From: Laguncularia racemosa
Lineage: Eukaryota; Streptophyta; Magnoliopsida; Myrtales; Combretaceae
Assembly: GCA_037954665.1 (NCBI GenBank)
Contig: JBBMOL010000138.1
Location: 62,001-126,000, forward strand
DNA length: 64,000 bases
Direction of reading: 5' to 3'
A program made the position numbers and the translations under genes. Below, piece by piece: positions 34,051-45,237 of this stretch (its first letter is position 1; each line of letters begins with the position of its first letter). Under the pieces are notes generated by a model that ran no database searches, was not told where the DNA came from, and saw only the letters and a list, made by a program, of their open reading frames with translations.

Positions 34051-35741
34051 AGTGAGGAAGATGATATGCCTCCATTAGAGGACGCTAGTGATGATGAGGA
34101 GCCTGCAATAGGGAGGTTAGTGGCAGTAGTGAAGCGAGCTTTAAATGTGCAGGTGAAGGAAGAAGAGGAGGTGCAAAAAGAGAATATATTTCATACTAGA
34201 TATTATCTAGGAGATCATATTTGCAGTTTGATCATTGATGGAGGAAGTTGCACCAATGTGGTGAGTAATTTTATTGTTGAGAGGCTAGGACTCAAAACTA
34301 TTAGACACCCTAGTCCATATAAATTGCAGTGGTTGAATGATAGTGGTAAGACTAAGATGAGTAAGTAAGCCTTGATTGCTTTTCGCATTGGTAGGTATGA
34401 GGATGAGGTGTTATGCGATGTAGTGCCAATGCAGGCGTATCATGTGTTGTTGGGGAGGCCATGGCAATTTGATAGGAAGGTTGTTCATGATGGCTTTTCT
34501 AACAAGTATACGCTTGTTCACCAGGGGAAAAGCTTTAATCTTAAACCGTTAACACCTAAACAGGTGTATGAGGATCAGTTGCAGCTACAACAGTCTTTTG
34601 CAAAACATAAGGTGAGTGAAAAGCAAAGGGAGAGTGAGATAGCAAAAGACAATGAGAAAGAAAAGGAATAAAAAGTCAATATCAAAAGGAAAAAGAGAGG
34701 ACGGCTGGAAAGAGTGTGAGAGGCCAAGTTGAAGGGGGATCAACTTTGGTGGTGAGTGAAAAGGAGAGTGCAGCCTTGCAAAAGGAGAGTTGTGTGGCAA
34801 GAGCGAGCGTAGTGATGAAGCAACCTATATTGTTGCTGGTTTTTAAGGAAACATGTCTGAATACTAACGAACTATCTAACTCTTTGCCTAGTGTGGTTGT
34901 GTCTATTGTGCGGGACTTTGAAGATGTCTTCCCTGAGGAGATTCCAAAGGGATTACCACCTATTCGTGGTATTGAGCACCAGATTGACCTTGTACCCGGA
35001 GCATCGATTCCAAACAAGCCAGCTTATAGGAGCAATCCGGAGGAGACAAAGGAACTCTAAAGGCAGGTCGATGAATTAATGGAGAAAAGGTACGTGAGAG
35101 AAAGCATGAGTCCATGCGCAGTGCCTGTGATTTTGGTGCCTAAGAAGGATGGGTCATGGAGAATGTGTGTTGACTGCCGCGCCATCAACAACATCACGGT
35201 AAAGTATCGTCATCCCATTCCTCGCTTAGATGACATGTTAGATGAGTTACATGGGTCTAGTGTCTTTTCCAAAATTGATCTGAAAAGTGGATATCACCAA
35301 ATTAGAATGAAAGAAGGTGATGAATGGAAAACCGCATTCAAAATGAAATATGGATTGTATGAGTGGTTAGTAATGCCTTTCGGTTTAACTAATGCACCTA
35401 GTACTTTTATGAGACTTATGAACCATGTTTTGAGGACTTTTATTGGCAAATTTGTAGTTATCTATTTTGATGATATTCTCATTTACAGCAAGAGTTTGGA
35501 AGATCATATATCTCACTTGAGGGATGTTTTAGGAGTACTTCGAAAGGAGCAATTATATGCTAACCTCATGAAGTGCACTTTTTGCACAGACAAACTTGTG
35601 TTTCTTGGTTTTGTTGTTACTGCACAGGGAATACAGGTTGATGAAGAAAAGATTCGTGCGATCCAAGAATGGCTTAGTCCAACTACTGTAAGTAATGTGC
35701 GGAGTTTCCATGGACTAGCGAGTTTTTACAGGAGATTTTGA
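34051..35741 (+). pseudogene. Protease and reverse transcriptase of element B
   Basis: The protease has the active site LIIDGGSCTN near 34228-34257. A TAA at 34366-34368 (SK*A, Gln in sisters) and an indel near 34670 break it, and a further TAA at about 35058 interrupts the pre-RT region. RT itself is open from 35079 to 35741: VPVILVPKKDGSWRMCVDC, SGYHQIRMKEGDEWKTAF, MPFGLTNAPSTFMRL, the catalytic YFDD (Asp codons 35469-35474) and VRSFHGLASFYRRF. The frame ends at a one-base change in spacing where the sisters continue into RNase H. RT copies element RNA into cDNA in the particle. Confidence 0.88.
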
Positions 35742-37430
35742 AGGATTTCAGTACCATTGCAGCACCACTTACTGAGGTAATTAAGAAGAACGTGGGGTTC
35801 AGATGGGGAGAGCAACAAGAGAAGGCCTTTCAGACGCTTAAAAATAAGCCGACTCAAGCGCCATTACTTGCTTTACCTAACTTTGCTAAAACGTTTGAAA
35901 TTGAGTGTGATGCTTCAGGATTAGGTATTGGAGCAGTGCTTATGCAGGAGAGAAGACCAATTGCATTCTTTAGTGAGAAGCTAAGTGGGACAACCTTGAA
36001 CTACCCTGCTTATGACAAGGAGTTATATGCATTGGTTTGAGCCCTGGAGACTTGGCAACACTATCTTTGGCCAAAAGAGTTTGTGATCCATACTGATCAC
36101 GAATCCTTGAAGTACTTGAAGGGGCAACACAAGCTGAACAAAAGGCATGCTCGTTGGGTGGAGTTCATCGAAACATTTCCATATGTCATCCACTACAAGC
36201 AAGGTAAAGAGAATGCCGTTGCTGATGCACTTTCTAGAAGGTATATTCTTATCTCTACTCTTAGTTCTAGACTGCTTGGTTTTTAGCACATTAAGGAATT
36301 ATATGTTGCTGATCGAGATTTTTGTGAGGAGTATGTGCATTGTGAGAAGAGTGGGCATGGTAAATTTTATAAACATGAAGGATTCTTGTTTAGGGAGAGT
36401 AAACTATGCATTCTAATTTGTTCTTTAAGAGAATTATTAGTGAGGGAGTCTCATGGAGGAGGTTTAATAGGACATTTTGGAGTAGCTAAAACCTTAGGGG
36501 TATTGCAGGAACACTTTTATTGGCCTCACATGAAACGAGATGTTGAGAGGATTTGTGAGCGATGTGTTATGTGTAAGCAAGCAAAATCTAGAGTCCAACC
36601 TCAAGGGCTTTATACCCCACTTCCCATTCCTCATGAGCCTTGGGTAGATATTTTCATGGATTTTGTGTTAGGATTACCCAGGTCTAGACATGGTCGGGAT
36701 TCTATTTTTGTAGTTGTGGATAGATTCTCCAAGATGGCACATTTCATTACTTATCACAAAACGGATGATGCTTGCAATATTGCCAATTTGTTCTTTACGG
36801 AAGTTGTGAGATTACATGGTATGCCTAGAACAATTGTATCAGATAGAGATGCCAAGTTCTTAAGCTACTTCTGGAAGACCTTGTGGGCTAAGCTAGGAAC
36901 TAAGTTATTGTTTTCTACTACTTGTCATCCACAGACTGATGGTCAAACTGAGGTAGTAAATCTAACTTCATCTACTTTATTGAGGGCTGTCATTAAAAAG
37001 AATATTAAAAGTTGGGAGGATTGTTTACCGCATGTTGAATTTGCGTATAACCGTATAGTGCATTCTGCTACTAAATTTACTCCTTTTGAAATTGTGTATA
37101 ATTTTAATCCACTAACTCCTTTGGATTTATCACCTTTGCCTATTTTTGAGTATGTTAATCTAGATGGCAAGAAGAAAGCAGAATTTGTTAAACAGATACA
37201 TGAGAAGGCAAGGCTAAACATTGAGCGAAGAATAGAGCAGTATGTGAAACAAGCCAACAAGGGTCGTCGACAAGCTGTTTTTGAACCTAGAGATTGGGTT
37301 TGGGTTCACATGTGCAAAGAGCGGTTTCCTGTGCAACGTCAATCTAAATTACTTCCTAGAGGCGATGGACCATTTCAAATTCTTGAGCGCATCAATGATA
37401 ATGCATACAAGATAGATTTACCAGGTGAGT
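35738..37430 (+). pseudogene. RNase H and integrase of element B, split by element C
   Basis: RNase H (35738-36286) has FEIECDASGLGIGAVLMQ, FFSEKLSG and TDHESLKYLKGQHKL, and ends with GKENAVADALSRR. It is interrupted by TGA near 36038 (Arg CGA in sisters) and TAG near 36284. Integrase runs 36335-37430 with the HHCC domain (GHFGVAKTLGVLQEHFYWPH, CERCVMCKQAK), core Asp in FMDFVLGLPRS, Asp in IVSDRDAKF and Glu in HPQTDGQTEVVN, then EPRDWVWVHM and PRGDGPFQILERINDNAY. It breaks off at LPGE, where element C was inserted. The reading resumes at 44268 with YQVSATF. Confidence 0.88.
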
Positions 37431-38278
37431 GATACGAACCACGCCAACCCGTGACGAAACCTAATACCAATACGTTCGGAAATTCGTTACCTAAGACGCC
37501 CAAACACCTAAAGTGGAAACCGCGACCCGTTGTCTATAAGCGAGACAAGAACCTTGGTATAATGTGAAGACGCCACAATCGGGATGAAAGACTGATTGAT
37601 AAGTCGGGATGAACGCCATGGAAAATTAATCCGATAAGTTCAAATTAGTTCTTAAAGAACCAAGAGATGAGCCTCTCAAAGATGTTTAATGTTCTAAGAT
37701 GTATGTTCTATCTCTATATTTTAACCCTAGGAGCTTATATTAGGGTTTACAATGCGTAACATTAAAGCCCAAAACGACATAACTTAGATAAGTTGCGTAA
37801 AAACACGAAAACAGAACAAGAAAGCCGGTGGTGTAAACATGAAGGCCGGCGGCGTTGGAATGAAAGCCGGCGGCCTTGAGCCGGCCTTGAAGAGATACAC
37901 GGTCGTGTACTTCTAGACGTGTATCTTTCTGTGGATTTGCTTGACTCCATACACGACCGTGCCTTTTAGCCGTGTGTTTGGTCGTGTATGATTCTGTGCA
38001 ATCTTGAGATTCCTACACGGCCATGCCTTGAAAATACATGCCCTCTTCATCTCGTGTCCGGTGTGACTTGTACAAGAGCAAGGGTCTTCCCATGGTTGTT
38101 CCAATCTGTTCCAACTTCATAATTGCTCCAATCCTTTCCGACTTCATGGACATCCTTTATCAACCCGTTAAGTGCTTCCTTAAGTCGTTTCGCTCGACTT
38201 CTTGTGATCGGTCTATGCGGCACTTCAAGAGGATCCACATTCCTTCTTCCGACTCGACTCTCATCATAGATCTCATCA
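37430..38278 (-). repeat. 3' LTR of element C
   Basis: 849 bp, beginning TGATACGAACC and ending GATCTCATCA on the plus strand. It contains the pol C-terminal tail, the palindromic array (about 37890-38045) and a GC-rich minisatellite at 37824-37890. Confidence 0.95.
37824..37890. repeat. GCCGGCGGC minisatellite in element C LTR
   Basis: Three successive units of about 21 bp share AA(G/A)GCCGG(C/T)GG, followed by GAGCCGGCCTTGAAG. The other LTR of C has the same block at 43808-43874. A and B have only a single GCCGGCCAG-like or GACGCCG word there. It is notably GC-rich for this region. Confidence 0.85.
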
Positions 38279-39261
38279 TTCCCCTCCTCTTGAAAAGGAT
38301 TTGTCCTCAAATCATCACCTACATCAAAAGGACTCAGATCAGTAACATTAAATGTGGCACTTACTTGATACTCACCAGGCAAATCTATCTTGTATGCATT
38401 ATCGTTGATGCGCTCAAGAACTTGAAATGGTCCATCGCCTCTAGGAAGTAGTTTAGATCGATGCTGCACGGGAAACCGCTCTTTGTGCATGTGAACCCAA
38501 AACCAATCTCCAGGTTCAAAGACAGCTTGTCGACGACCCTTGTTGGCTTGTTTCACATACTGCTCTGTTCTTCGCTCAATGTTTAGCCTTGCCTTCTCAT
38601 GGATCTGTTTAACAAATTCGGCCTTCTTCTTGCCATCTAAGTTAACATACTCAAAAACAGGCAAAGGTGATAAATCCAAAGGAGTTAGTGGATTAAAACC
38701 ATACACAATCTCAAAAGGAGTAAATTTAGTAGCAGAATGCACTGTATGGTTATAAGCAAATTCAACATGCGGCAAACAATCCTCCCAACTTTTAATATTC
38801 TTTTTAATTATAGCCCTCAACAAGGTAGATAAAGTTCGATTTACTACCTCAGTTTGACCATCAGTCTGTAGATGACAAGTAGTAGAAAACAATAACTTAA
38901 TTCCTAACTTAGCCCACAAGGTCTTCCAAAAGTAGCTCAAGAACTTAGCATCCCTATCTGATACAATTGTTCTAGGCATACCATGCAATCGCACAACTTC
39001 CCTAAAGAATAAATTAGCAATATTACAAGCATCATCCATTTTGTGACAAGGAATGAAATGTTCCATTTTAGAGAATCTATCAACAACTACAAAAATAGAA
39101 TCTCGACCATGTCTAGACTTGGGTAAACCTAACACAAAATCCATAGAAATACCTACCCAAGGCTCATGAGGAATGGGAAGTGGGGTGTAAAGCCCTTGAG
39201 GTTGGACCCTAGATTTCGCTTGCTTACATGTGACACATCGCTTACAAATCCTTTCAACATC
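38047..39261 (-). pseudogene. Integrase of element C with tail encoded by the 3' LTR
   Basis: Integrase inserts the cDNA into host DNA. The frame is open from after a TGA at about 39260-39262 (CGA, Arg, in B) to the stop near 38047. It contains the CKRCVTCKQAK end of the zinc domain, core Asp in SMDFVLGLPKS, Asp in IVSDRDAKF and Glu in LQTDGQTEVVNR, so the D-D-E triad is kept. The C-terminal domain has EPGDWFWVHMH, PRGDGPFQVLERINDNAY and FNVTDLSPFD. After NPFQEEGN (the PPT region) translation continues into the LTR for about 77 residues, with PITRSRAKRLKEALNGLIKD. This arrangement is known in CRM chromoviruses, whose last coding segment lies in the LTR. Confidence 0.85.
38279..38291 (-). other. 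Polypurine tract of element C
   Basis: Reverse complement AAGAGGAGGGGAA abuts the 3' LTR, identical to A and B. Confidence 0.92.
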
Positions 39262-40722
39262 TCATTTCATGTGAGGCCAATAGAAGTGTTCCTGCAATAC
39301 CCCTAAGGTTTTAACTACTCCAAAGTGTCCCATTAAACCTCCTCCATGAGACTCCCTCACAAGTAATTCTCTTAAAGAACAAATTGGAATGCACAGTTTA
39401 CTCTCCCTAAACAAGAATCCTTCATGTTTATAAAATTTACCATGCCCACTCTTCTCACAATGCACATACTCCTCACAAAAATCTCGATCAGCAGCATATA
39501 ATTCCTTAATGTGCTCAAAACCAAGCAGTCTAGAACTAAGAGTAGAAATAAGAGTATACCTTCTAGAAAGTGCATCAGCAATGACATTCTCCTTACCTTG
39601 CTTATAGTGGATGACATATGGAAATGTTTCGATGAACTCCACCCAACGAGCATGCCTCTTGTTCAGCTTATGTTGCCCCTTCAAGTACTTCAAAGATTCA
39701 TGATCAGTGTGGATCACGAACTCTTTTGGCCACAGGTAGTGTTGCCACATCTCTAGGGCTCGAACCAATGCATATAACTCCTTGTCGTAAGTAAGGTAGT
39801 TCAAGGTTGCCCCACTTAGTTTCTCGCTAAAGAATGCAATCAGTCTTCGCTCCTACATAAGCACTGCTCCAATACCTAATCCTGAAGCATCACACTCAAT
39901 TTCAAACGTTTTAGCAAAGTTAGGTAAAGCAAGTAATGGCGCCTGAGTCAGCATATTTTTAAGCGTCTGAAAGGCCTTCTCTTGTTGCTCTCTCCATCTG
40001 AACCCCACATTCTTCTTAATTACCTCAGTAAGTGGTGCTGCAATGGTACTGAAATCCTTCACAAATCTCCTATAAAAGCTCGCTAGTCCATGGAAGCTCC
40101 GCACATTACTTACATTGGTTGGACTAGGCCATTCTTGGATCGCACGAACCTTTTCTTCATCAACCTGTATTCCCTGTGCACTAACAACAAAACCAAGAAA
40201 CACAAGTTTTTCTGTGCAAAAAGTGCACTTCTTGAGGTTAGCATATAATTGTCCCTTTCGAAGCACTTCTAAAACATCCCTCAAGTGAGATATATGATCT
40301 TCCAAACTCTTGTTGTAAATGAGGATATCATCAAAATAAACAACCACAAATTTTCTAATAAAAGTCCTCAAAACATAGTTCATAAGTCTCATAAAAGTAC
40401 TAGGTGCATTAGTTAAACCGAAAGGCATTACTAACCACTCATACAATCCATATTTTGTTTTGAATGCAGTTTTCCATTCATCACCTTCTTTCATTCTAAT
40501 TTGGTGATATCCACTTTTCAGATCAATTTTGGAAAAGACACTAGACCCATGTAACTCGTCTAACATATCATCTAAGCGAGGAATGGGATGAGAATACTTT
40601 ACCGTGATGTTATTGATGGCGCGGCAGTCAACACACATTCTCCATGTCCCATCCTTCTTAGGCACCAAAATCACAGGCACTGCACATAGACTCATGCTTT
40701 CTCTCACGTACCCCTTCTCCAT
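39262..40722 (-). pseudogene. Reverse transcriptase and RNase H of element C
   Basis: RT is open from 40722 to a TAG at about 39853-39855. It has VPVILVPKKDGTWRMCVDC, SGYHQIRMKEGDEW, MPFGLTNAPSTFMRL and the catalytic YFDD (Asp codons in 40327-40332). The TAG replaces Gln (CAG) in the RNase H start, ...GAVLM*ERR. RNase H continues with FSEKLSGATLNYLTYDKELY, TDHESLKYLKGQHKL and GKENVIADALSRR. The integrase HHCC domain (HFGVVKTLGVLQEHFYWPH) closes this stretch at TGA 39262. Aside from the stop codons, the catalytic residues I can see are intact. Confidence 0.88.
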
Positions 40723-41825
40723 TAATTCATCGACCTGCCTTTGGAGTTCCTTTGTCTCCTCCGGATTGCTCTTATAAGTTGGCTTGTTTAGAATCGATGC
40801 TCTGGTACAAGGTCAATCTAGTGCTCAATACCACGAATAGGTGGTAATCCCTTTGGAATCTCCTCAGGGAAGACATCTTCAAAGTCCTGCACAAGAGACA
40901 CAACCACACTAGGCAAAGAGTTAGATAGTTCGTTAGTAGTCAAACATGTTTCTTTAAAAACCAGCAACAACATAAGTTGTCTCATCACTAACGATCTCCT
41001 TACTACACTCGCTCTTGCCACACAACTCTCCTTTTGCAAGGCTGCCCTCTCCTTTTCACTCACCACCAAAGTTGATCCCCCTTCAACTTGGCCTCTCACA
41101 CTCTTTCCAGCCTTCCTCTCTTTTTCCTTTTGATCTTGACTTTTATATTCCTTTTCTTTCCCATTGTCTTTTGCTCTCTCACTGTCCCTCTGCTTTTCAC
41201 TCACCTTATGTTTTGCAAAAGACTGTTGTAGCTGCAACTGGTCCTCACACACCTGCTTAGGTGTTAACAGTTTAAGATTAAAGCTTTTCCCCTGGTGAAC
41301 AAGCGTATACTTGTTAGAAAAGCCATCATGAACAACCTTCCTATCAAATTGCCACGGCCTCCCCAACAACACATGACATGCTTGCATTGGCACTACATCA
41401 CATAACACCTCATCCTCATACCTACCAATGCAGAAACCAATCAATGCTTGCTTACTCACCTTGGTCTCTCCACTATCATTCAACCATTGCAATTTATATG
41501 GACTAGGGTGTCTAACAGTTTTGAGCCCCAGCCTCTCAACAATAAAATTGCTCACTACATTGGTGCAACTTCCTCCATCAATGATCAAGCTGCAAATATG
41601 ATCTCCTAGATAACATCTAGTATGAAATATATTCTCTCTTTGCACCTCTTCTTCTTCCTTCACCTGCACATTCAACGCTCGCTTCACTACTGCCACTAGC
41701 ATTCCCATTGCAGGCTCCTTATCATCACTAGCATCCTCTAATGGAGGCATATCATCTTCTTCACTATCCCCCTCAGTCTCATACTCTCCATCATCACGCA
41801 AAATCATCACACGCCTATTTGGACA
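40723..41825 (-). pseudogene. Protease and linker of element C
   Basis: The open piece 40818-41810 starts after the zinc knuckle (ILRDDGEYETEG, an acidic run) and holds the protease active site LIIDGGSCTN and HVLLGRPWQFDRKVVHDGF. A Lys/Glu-rich linker and the pre-RT segment FPEEIPKGLPPIRGIEH follow. It ends at TAG (40818-40820) where B has CAG. Just beyond, near 40800, one base is missing compared with B (LVPGASIPN reads out of frame), so protease and RT are separated by both a stop and a frameshift. Confidence 0.85.
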
Positions 41826-42893
41826 TTAACTAGCAATATGGCCTCTACCTTGGCATTTAAAACATCTAATGTCACGATTTCTAGAAGTAGAAGATTCGGG
41901 GTTACCTTGATTACCAGGAGTAGAACCCGCTTGCCTCAGCTCCCCTTTTGGTTTGGTGGGTAAAGGCTTTTCTTCTTTCTTCCATTGGTTGGTCTTCCAA
42001 GTAGATGAACCATTACCCTGTGGAAACCGTGCATTACTACTACCTTTCCTCTTGTGCTGGTTCTCAACCTTTATAGCCATGTGAACCATATCCTCCAATT
42101 CTACATAATGCTGCAATTCAACCACATTTTGGATTTCTCTATTCAACCCAGCAAGAAACCTAACCATTGTAGCCTCTCTATCCTCCTCTACATTCGCCCT
42201 AATCATAGTGACTTCCATCTCCTTGAAATACTCATCTACACTTCGGCTTCCCTGCCTCAGAGTTTGCAACTTGTTGTGCAATTCACGATAGTAATACGCA
42301 GGCACAAACCGCTTCTTCATCACTCTTTTCATCTCTTCCTAAGACTCAATAGGTGGCTCGCCACTCCTTCTCCTATTCAACATTAGTTGATCCCACCACA
42401 CTATAGCATAATCCGAAAACTCAATGGCAGCAAGTTTTACTTTCTTTCTCCCACTATAGTTGTGACAATCAAACACCATCTCCACCTTTTTCTCCCACTC
42501 TAAGTACGCCTCGGGATCATTCTTCCCTTGGAAAGGAGGAATCTTCATCTTTAGGCTACTCAATTGATCATCCTCTCTATTCCTATCTCCTCTATCTTCC
42601 CAGTCCTTAGTTCCTCTATTCCGACCACTATAACCTCTATAACTCCCGACAGAAGGCTCATCAAATTCATCTTCCAACATTTCATCTCCACCCCTCGGTG
42701 CTCTTCTAGAACGACTCTCCCTTTTACGCCCTTGGAATACGTTTGTGGATTGCTCTAGTCTTTGCTCTACCGTCTCATGAATTTGTTCCATTCCCTCTTA
42801 GAACATCCTCTTCATCTCACCCCTCAATGCCTCAATTACTAACCTAGCATCAAACCTTCCCCTCTCACCTTCCGGAGAATGTTGTCTTGACAT
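41826..42893 (-). pseudogene. Gag of element C
   Basis: Start ATG at 42891-42893 on the minus strand, MSRQHSPEG, just after a TTTTCTGCAG acceptor-like site. Three stops interrupt it: TAA at 42798-42800 (Gln CAA in A), TAG at 42339-42341 (Trp TGG in A) and TAA at 41826-41828 (Gln CAA) inside the zinc knuckle, CFKCQGRGHIAS*C. Capsid-like motifs match A and B. All three stops are explained by single C-to-T or G-to-A changes. Reading frame is otherwise maintained along the whole Gag. Confidence 0.88.
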
Positions 42894-42970
42894 TGTCCCT
42901 GCAGAAAAGATTAGTACTAACACAAATATATATAAAATTAAACCTCACGATACACTCCCTTACGTGTTTT
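42894..42970 (-). promoter_or_regulatory. Candidate leader intron of element C
   Basis: On the minus strand the leader reads ACACGTAAGGG (donor-like), TTAGTACTAATC (branch-like) and TTTTCTGCAGGG (acceptor-like) just before the gag ATG, as in A at 13100-13166. Function is inferred. Confidence 0.35.
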
Positions 42971-43398
42971 CTCTCAAATGATGATATCACACAGTCACTC
43001 GAGTATTCTCACAAACAATGATGATATCAACTCGCCAATTCCTCTTCTCAATTCTCTTGGAACTAACCCGAACTACACCAAGCCCCTTCCGTAGAATTCA
43101 AAACAACTCTAGGGTTCGTAAATTTTCCTCTATTTTTTTCTATCCGAATTTTTTTTTTGTCTCTGTTTTTGCTTTTGATCACGTTTCTCTTATCTTTCTT
43201 TTCTTTTCTCTTCTTTTTTTTTTGTCGTGATTTTTACTCTTCTTCTTTTCTTTTTTTTTAACAATCGACTAGTAGATACTACACTATCAAAAGACAATTA
43301 ATATTACGAAATTGAATGCTAACAATGGATATGAACGATTGGAGTTAGGGTTTTGATATTACCTTCCTCAAACCAAACTGATGTTTTGACAAACCTAA

Positions 43399-43411
43399 GC
43401 TCTGATACCAA
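43399..43411 (-). other. Primer-binding site of element C (tRNA-Met type)
   Basis: GCTCTGATACCAA on the plus strand is the complement of TTGGTATCAGAGC, two bases from the 5' LTR. Confidence 0.92.
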
Positions 43412-43413
43412 AT

Positions 43414-44262
43414 TGATACGAACCACGCCAACCCGTGACGAAACCTAATACCAATACGTTCGGAAATTCGTTGCCTAAGACGCCCAAACACCTAAAGTGG
43501 AAACCGCGACCCGTTGTCTATAAGCGAGACAAGAACCTTGGTATAATGTGAAGACGCCACAATCGGGATGAAAGACCGATTGATAAGTCGGGATGAACGC
43601 CACGGAAAATCAATCCAATAAGTTCAAATTAGTTCTTAAAGAACCAAGAGAGGAGCCTCTCAAAGATGTTTAATGTTTTAAGATGTATGTTCTATCTCTG
43701 TATTATAACCCTAAGAGCTTATATTAGGGTTTACAATGCGTAACATTAAAGCCCAAAACGACATAACTTAGATAAGTTGCGTAAAAACACGAAAACAAAA
43801 CAAGAAAGTCGGCGGTGTAAACATGAAGGCCGGCGGCGTTGGAATGAAGGCCAGCGGCCTTGAGCCGGCCTTGAAGAGATACACAGTCGTGTACTTCTAG
43901 ATGTGTATCTTTCTGTAGATTTGCTTGACTCCATATACGGCCGTGCCTTTTAGCCGTGTGTCTGGCCATGTATGATTCTGTGCAATCTTGAGATTCCTAC
44001 ACGGCCATGCCTTGAAAATACACGCCCTCTTCATCCCGTGTCCGGTGTGACTTGTACAAGAGCAAGGGTCTTCCCATGGTTGTTCCAATCCGTTCCAACT
44101 TCATAATTGCTCCAATCCTTTCCGGCTTCATGGACATCCTTTATCAACCCGTTAAGTGCTTCCTTGAGACGTTTCGCTCGACTTCTTGTGATCAGTCCAT
44201 GCGGCACTTCAAGAGGATCCACATTCCTTCTTCCGACTCGACTCTCATCATGGATCTCATCA
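43414..44262 (-). repeat. 5' LTR of element C
   Basis: 849 bp partner of 37430-38278 with the same minisatellite, palindromic array and termini. It abuts the right TSD GTGAG at 44263-44267. Confidence 0.95.
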
Positions 44263-44267
44263 GTGAG

Positions 44268-44591
44268 TATCAAGTAAGTGCCACATTTAATGTTACTGAT
44301 CTGAGTCCTTTTGATGTAGGAGATGATTTGAGGACAAATCCTTTTCAAGAGGAGGGGAATGATGACATCCATGATGGGAGCCAAGCCAGAAGATGGAATG
44401 TGGATCCTCTTGAAGTGCCACCTGGACCGATCACAAGAAATCGAGCGAAACGATTCAAGGAAGCACTTAACGGGTTGATAAAGGATGTCCATGAAGTCGG
44501 AACGAATTGGAGCAATCATGAAGCTGGAATAGATTGGAACAACCATGGGAATGCCCTTGCTCTTGTACAAGTCATACCGAATACGGGGTGA
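44268..44591 (+). pseudogene. C-terminal end of element B pol, running into its 3' LTR
   Basis: The B integrase frame resumes after element C and the second TSD copy: YQVSATFNVTDLSPFDVGDD, then LRTNPFQEEGNDD across the PPT, then 77 residues inside the LTR containing PITRNRAKRFKEALNGLIKD. It ends at a TGA at 44589-44591. Joined in order with 37430 it gives one uninterrupted frame, which supports the nested-insertion model. An upstream open frame reading through the C LTR is accidental. Confidence 0.85.
44347..44359 (+). other. Polypurine tract of element B
   Basis: AAGAGGAGGGGAA immediately before the 3' LTR. Confidence 0.92.
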
Positions 44592-45237
44592 AGAGGGCGT
44601 GTCTTTACAAGGCAAGGCCGTGTAGGAGTCTGGAGGTTACACAGAATCATACACGGTCGTATACACGGTTCAAAGGCACGGCCGTATATGGTGTCAAGAA
44701 TTTCCACAGAAAGATACACGACTAGAAGTACACGGTCGTGTATATTGTCAAGAAGTTCCACAGAATTATATACGGCCAAAGTACACGGCCGTGTATCTCC
44801 CCGACGCCGACCTTCATGTCTTGTTTTGTTATTTTTATGCAACTTATCTAAGCTATGTCGTTTTAGGCTTTATTGTTACGAATTGTAAACCCTAATATAA
44901 AGCTCCTAGGGTTAGAATATAGAATATACAACATTGAAAGTTTGAAAACACTTTTGAGAGAATTCCTCTCTTGGTTCTTTAAAGAACTAATCTAGAACTT
45001 ATCAGATTTTATTTCCATGGAGTTCATCCCGACTTATCAATCGGTCTTTCATCCCGATTGTAGCGTCTTCATATTATACCAAGGTTCTTGTCTCGCTTAT
45101 AGACAACGGGTTGCAGTTTCCACTTAAGGGTATTTGGCATCTTAGGTAACGAATTCCGAACGTGTTGATATTGGGTTTTGTCACACGTTGGCGTGGTTCG
45201 TATCAATTAGGAATCCGATCAAATCGATCTCGTGTCA
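44360..45237 (+). repeat. 3' LTR of element B
   Basis: 878 bp, TGATGACATCC to ATCTCGTGTCA. It has an extra 13-bp unit (GGCCAAAGTACAC-like) at about 44770-44785 not present in the 5' LTR, and the same 32-bp extension at the end as the 5' copy. Confidence 0.92.

Larger units (their letters stand above)
37430..44262 (-). mobile_element. Element C: chromovirus-type Ty3/gypsy retrotransposon, complete structure
   Basis: A full-length 6833-bp insertion in reverse orientation within B. TSD GTGAG is at 37425-37429 and 44263-44267. Both LTRs are exactly 849 bp (37430-38278 and 43414-44262) and differ at about 32 positions by my eye count, near 3.8%, mostly transitions. PBS and PPT are perfect. All domains are present, but six nonsense changes and one frameshift break gag-pol. 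It is the most complete member here and the reference for A and B. As in them, pol ends inside the 3' LTR. Confidence 0.95.
31557..45237 (+). mobile_element. Element B: chromovirus-type Ty3/gypsy retrotransposon with element C nested inside
   Basis: LTRs are at 31557-32420 and 44360-45237, with PBS TTGGCATCAGAGC at 32423-32435 and PPT AAGAGGAGGGGAA at 44347-44359. Element C (37430-44262) splits the end of pol between Glu and Tyr codons, with GTGAG on both sides. Without C and one TSD copy, B is about 6.84 kb, the same size as C. Flanks are GTCAC (31552-31556) and ATCGC (45238-45242); both could derive from GTCGC by one G-to-A change each. Gag-pol is interrupted by several stops and two indels. 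B lies in the 3' LTR of element J. Confidence 0.9.

Noticed and set aside
44031..44615. Opposed frames of 180-190 codons across the C/B junction near 44262
   Set aside because: They read through the C LTR and B LTR in both strands because the two LTRs are inverted relative to each other; the real signal is the B pol tail from 44268.
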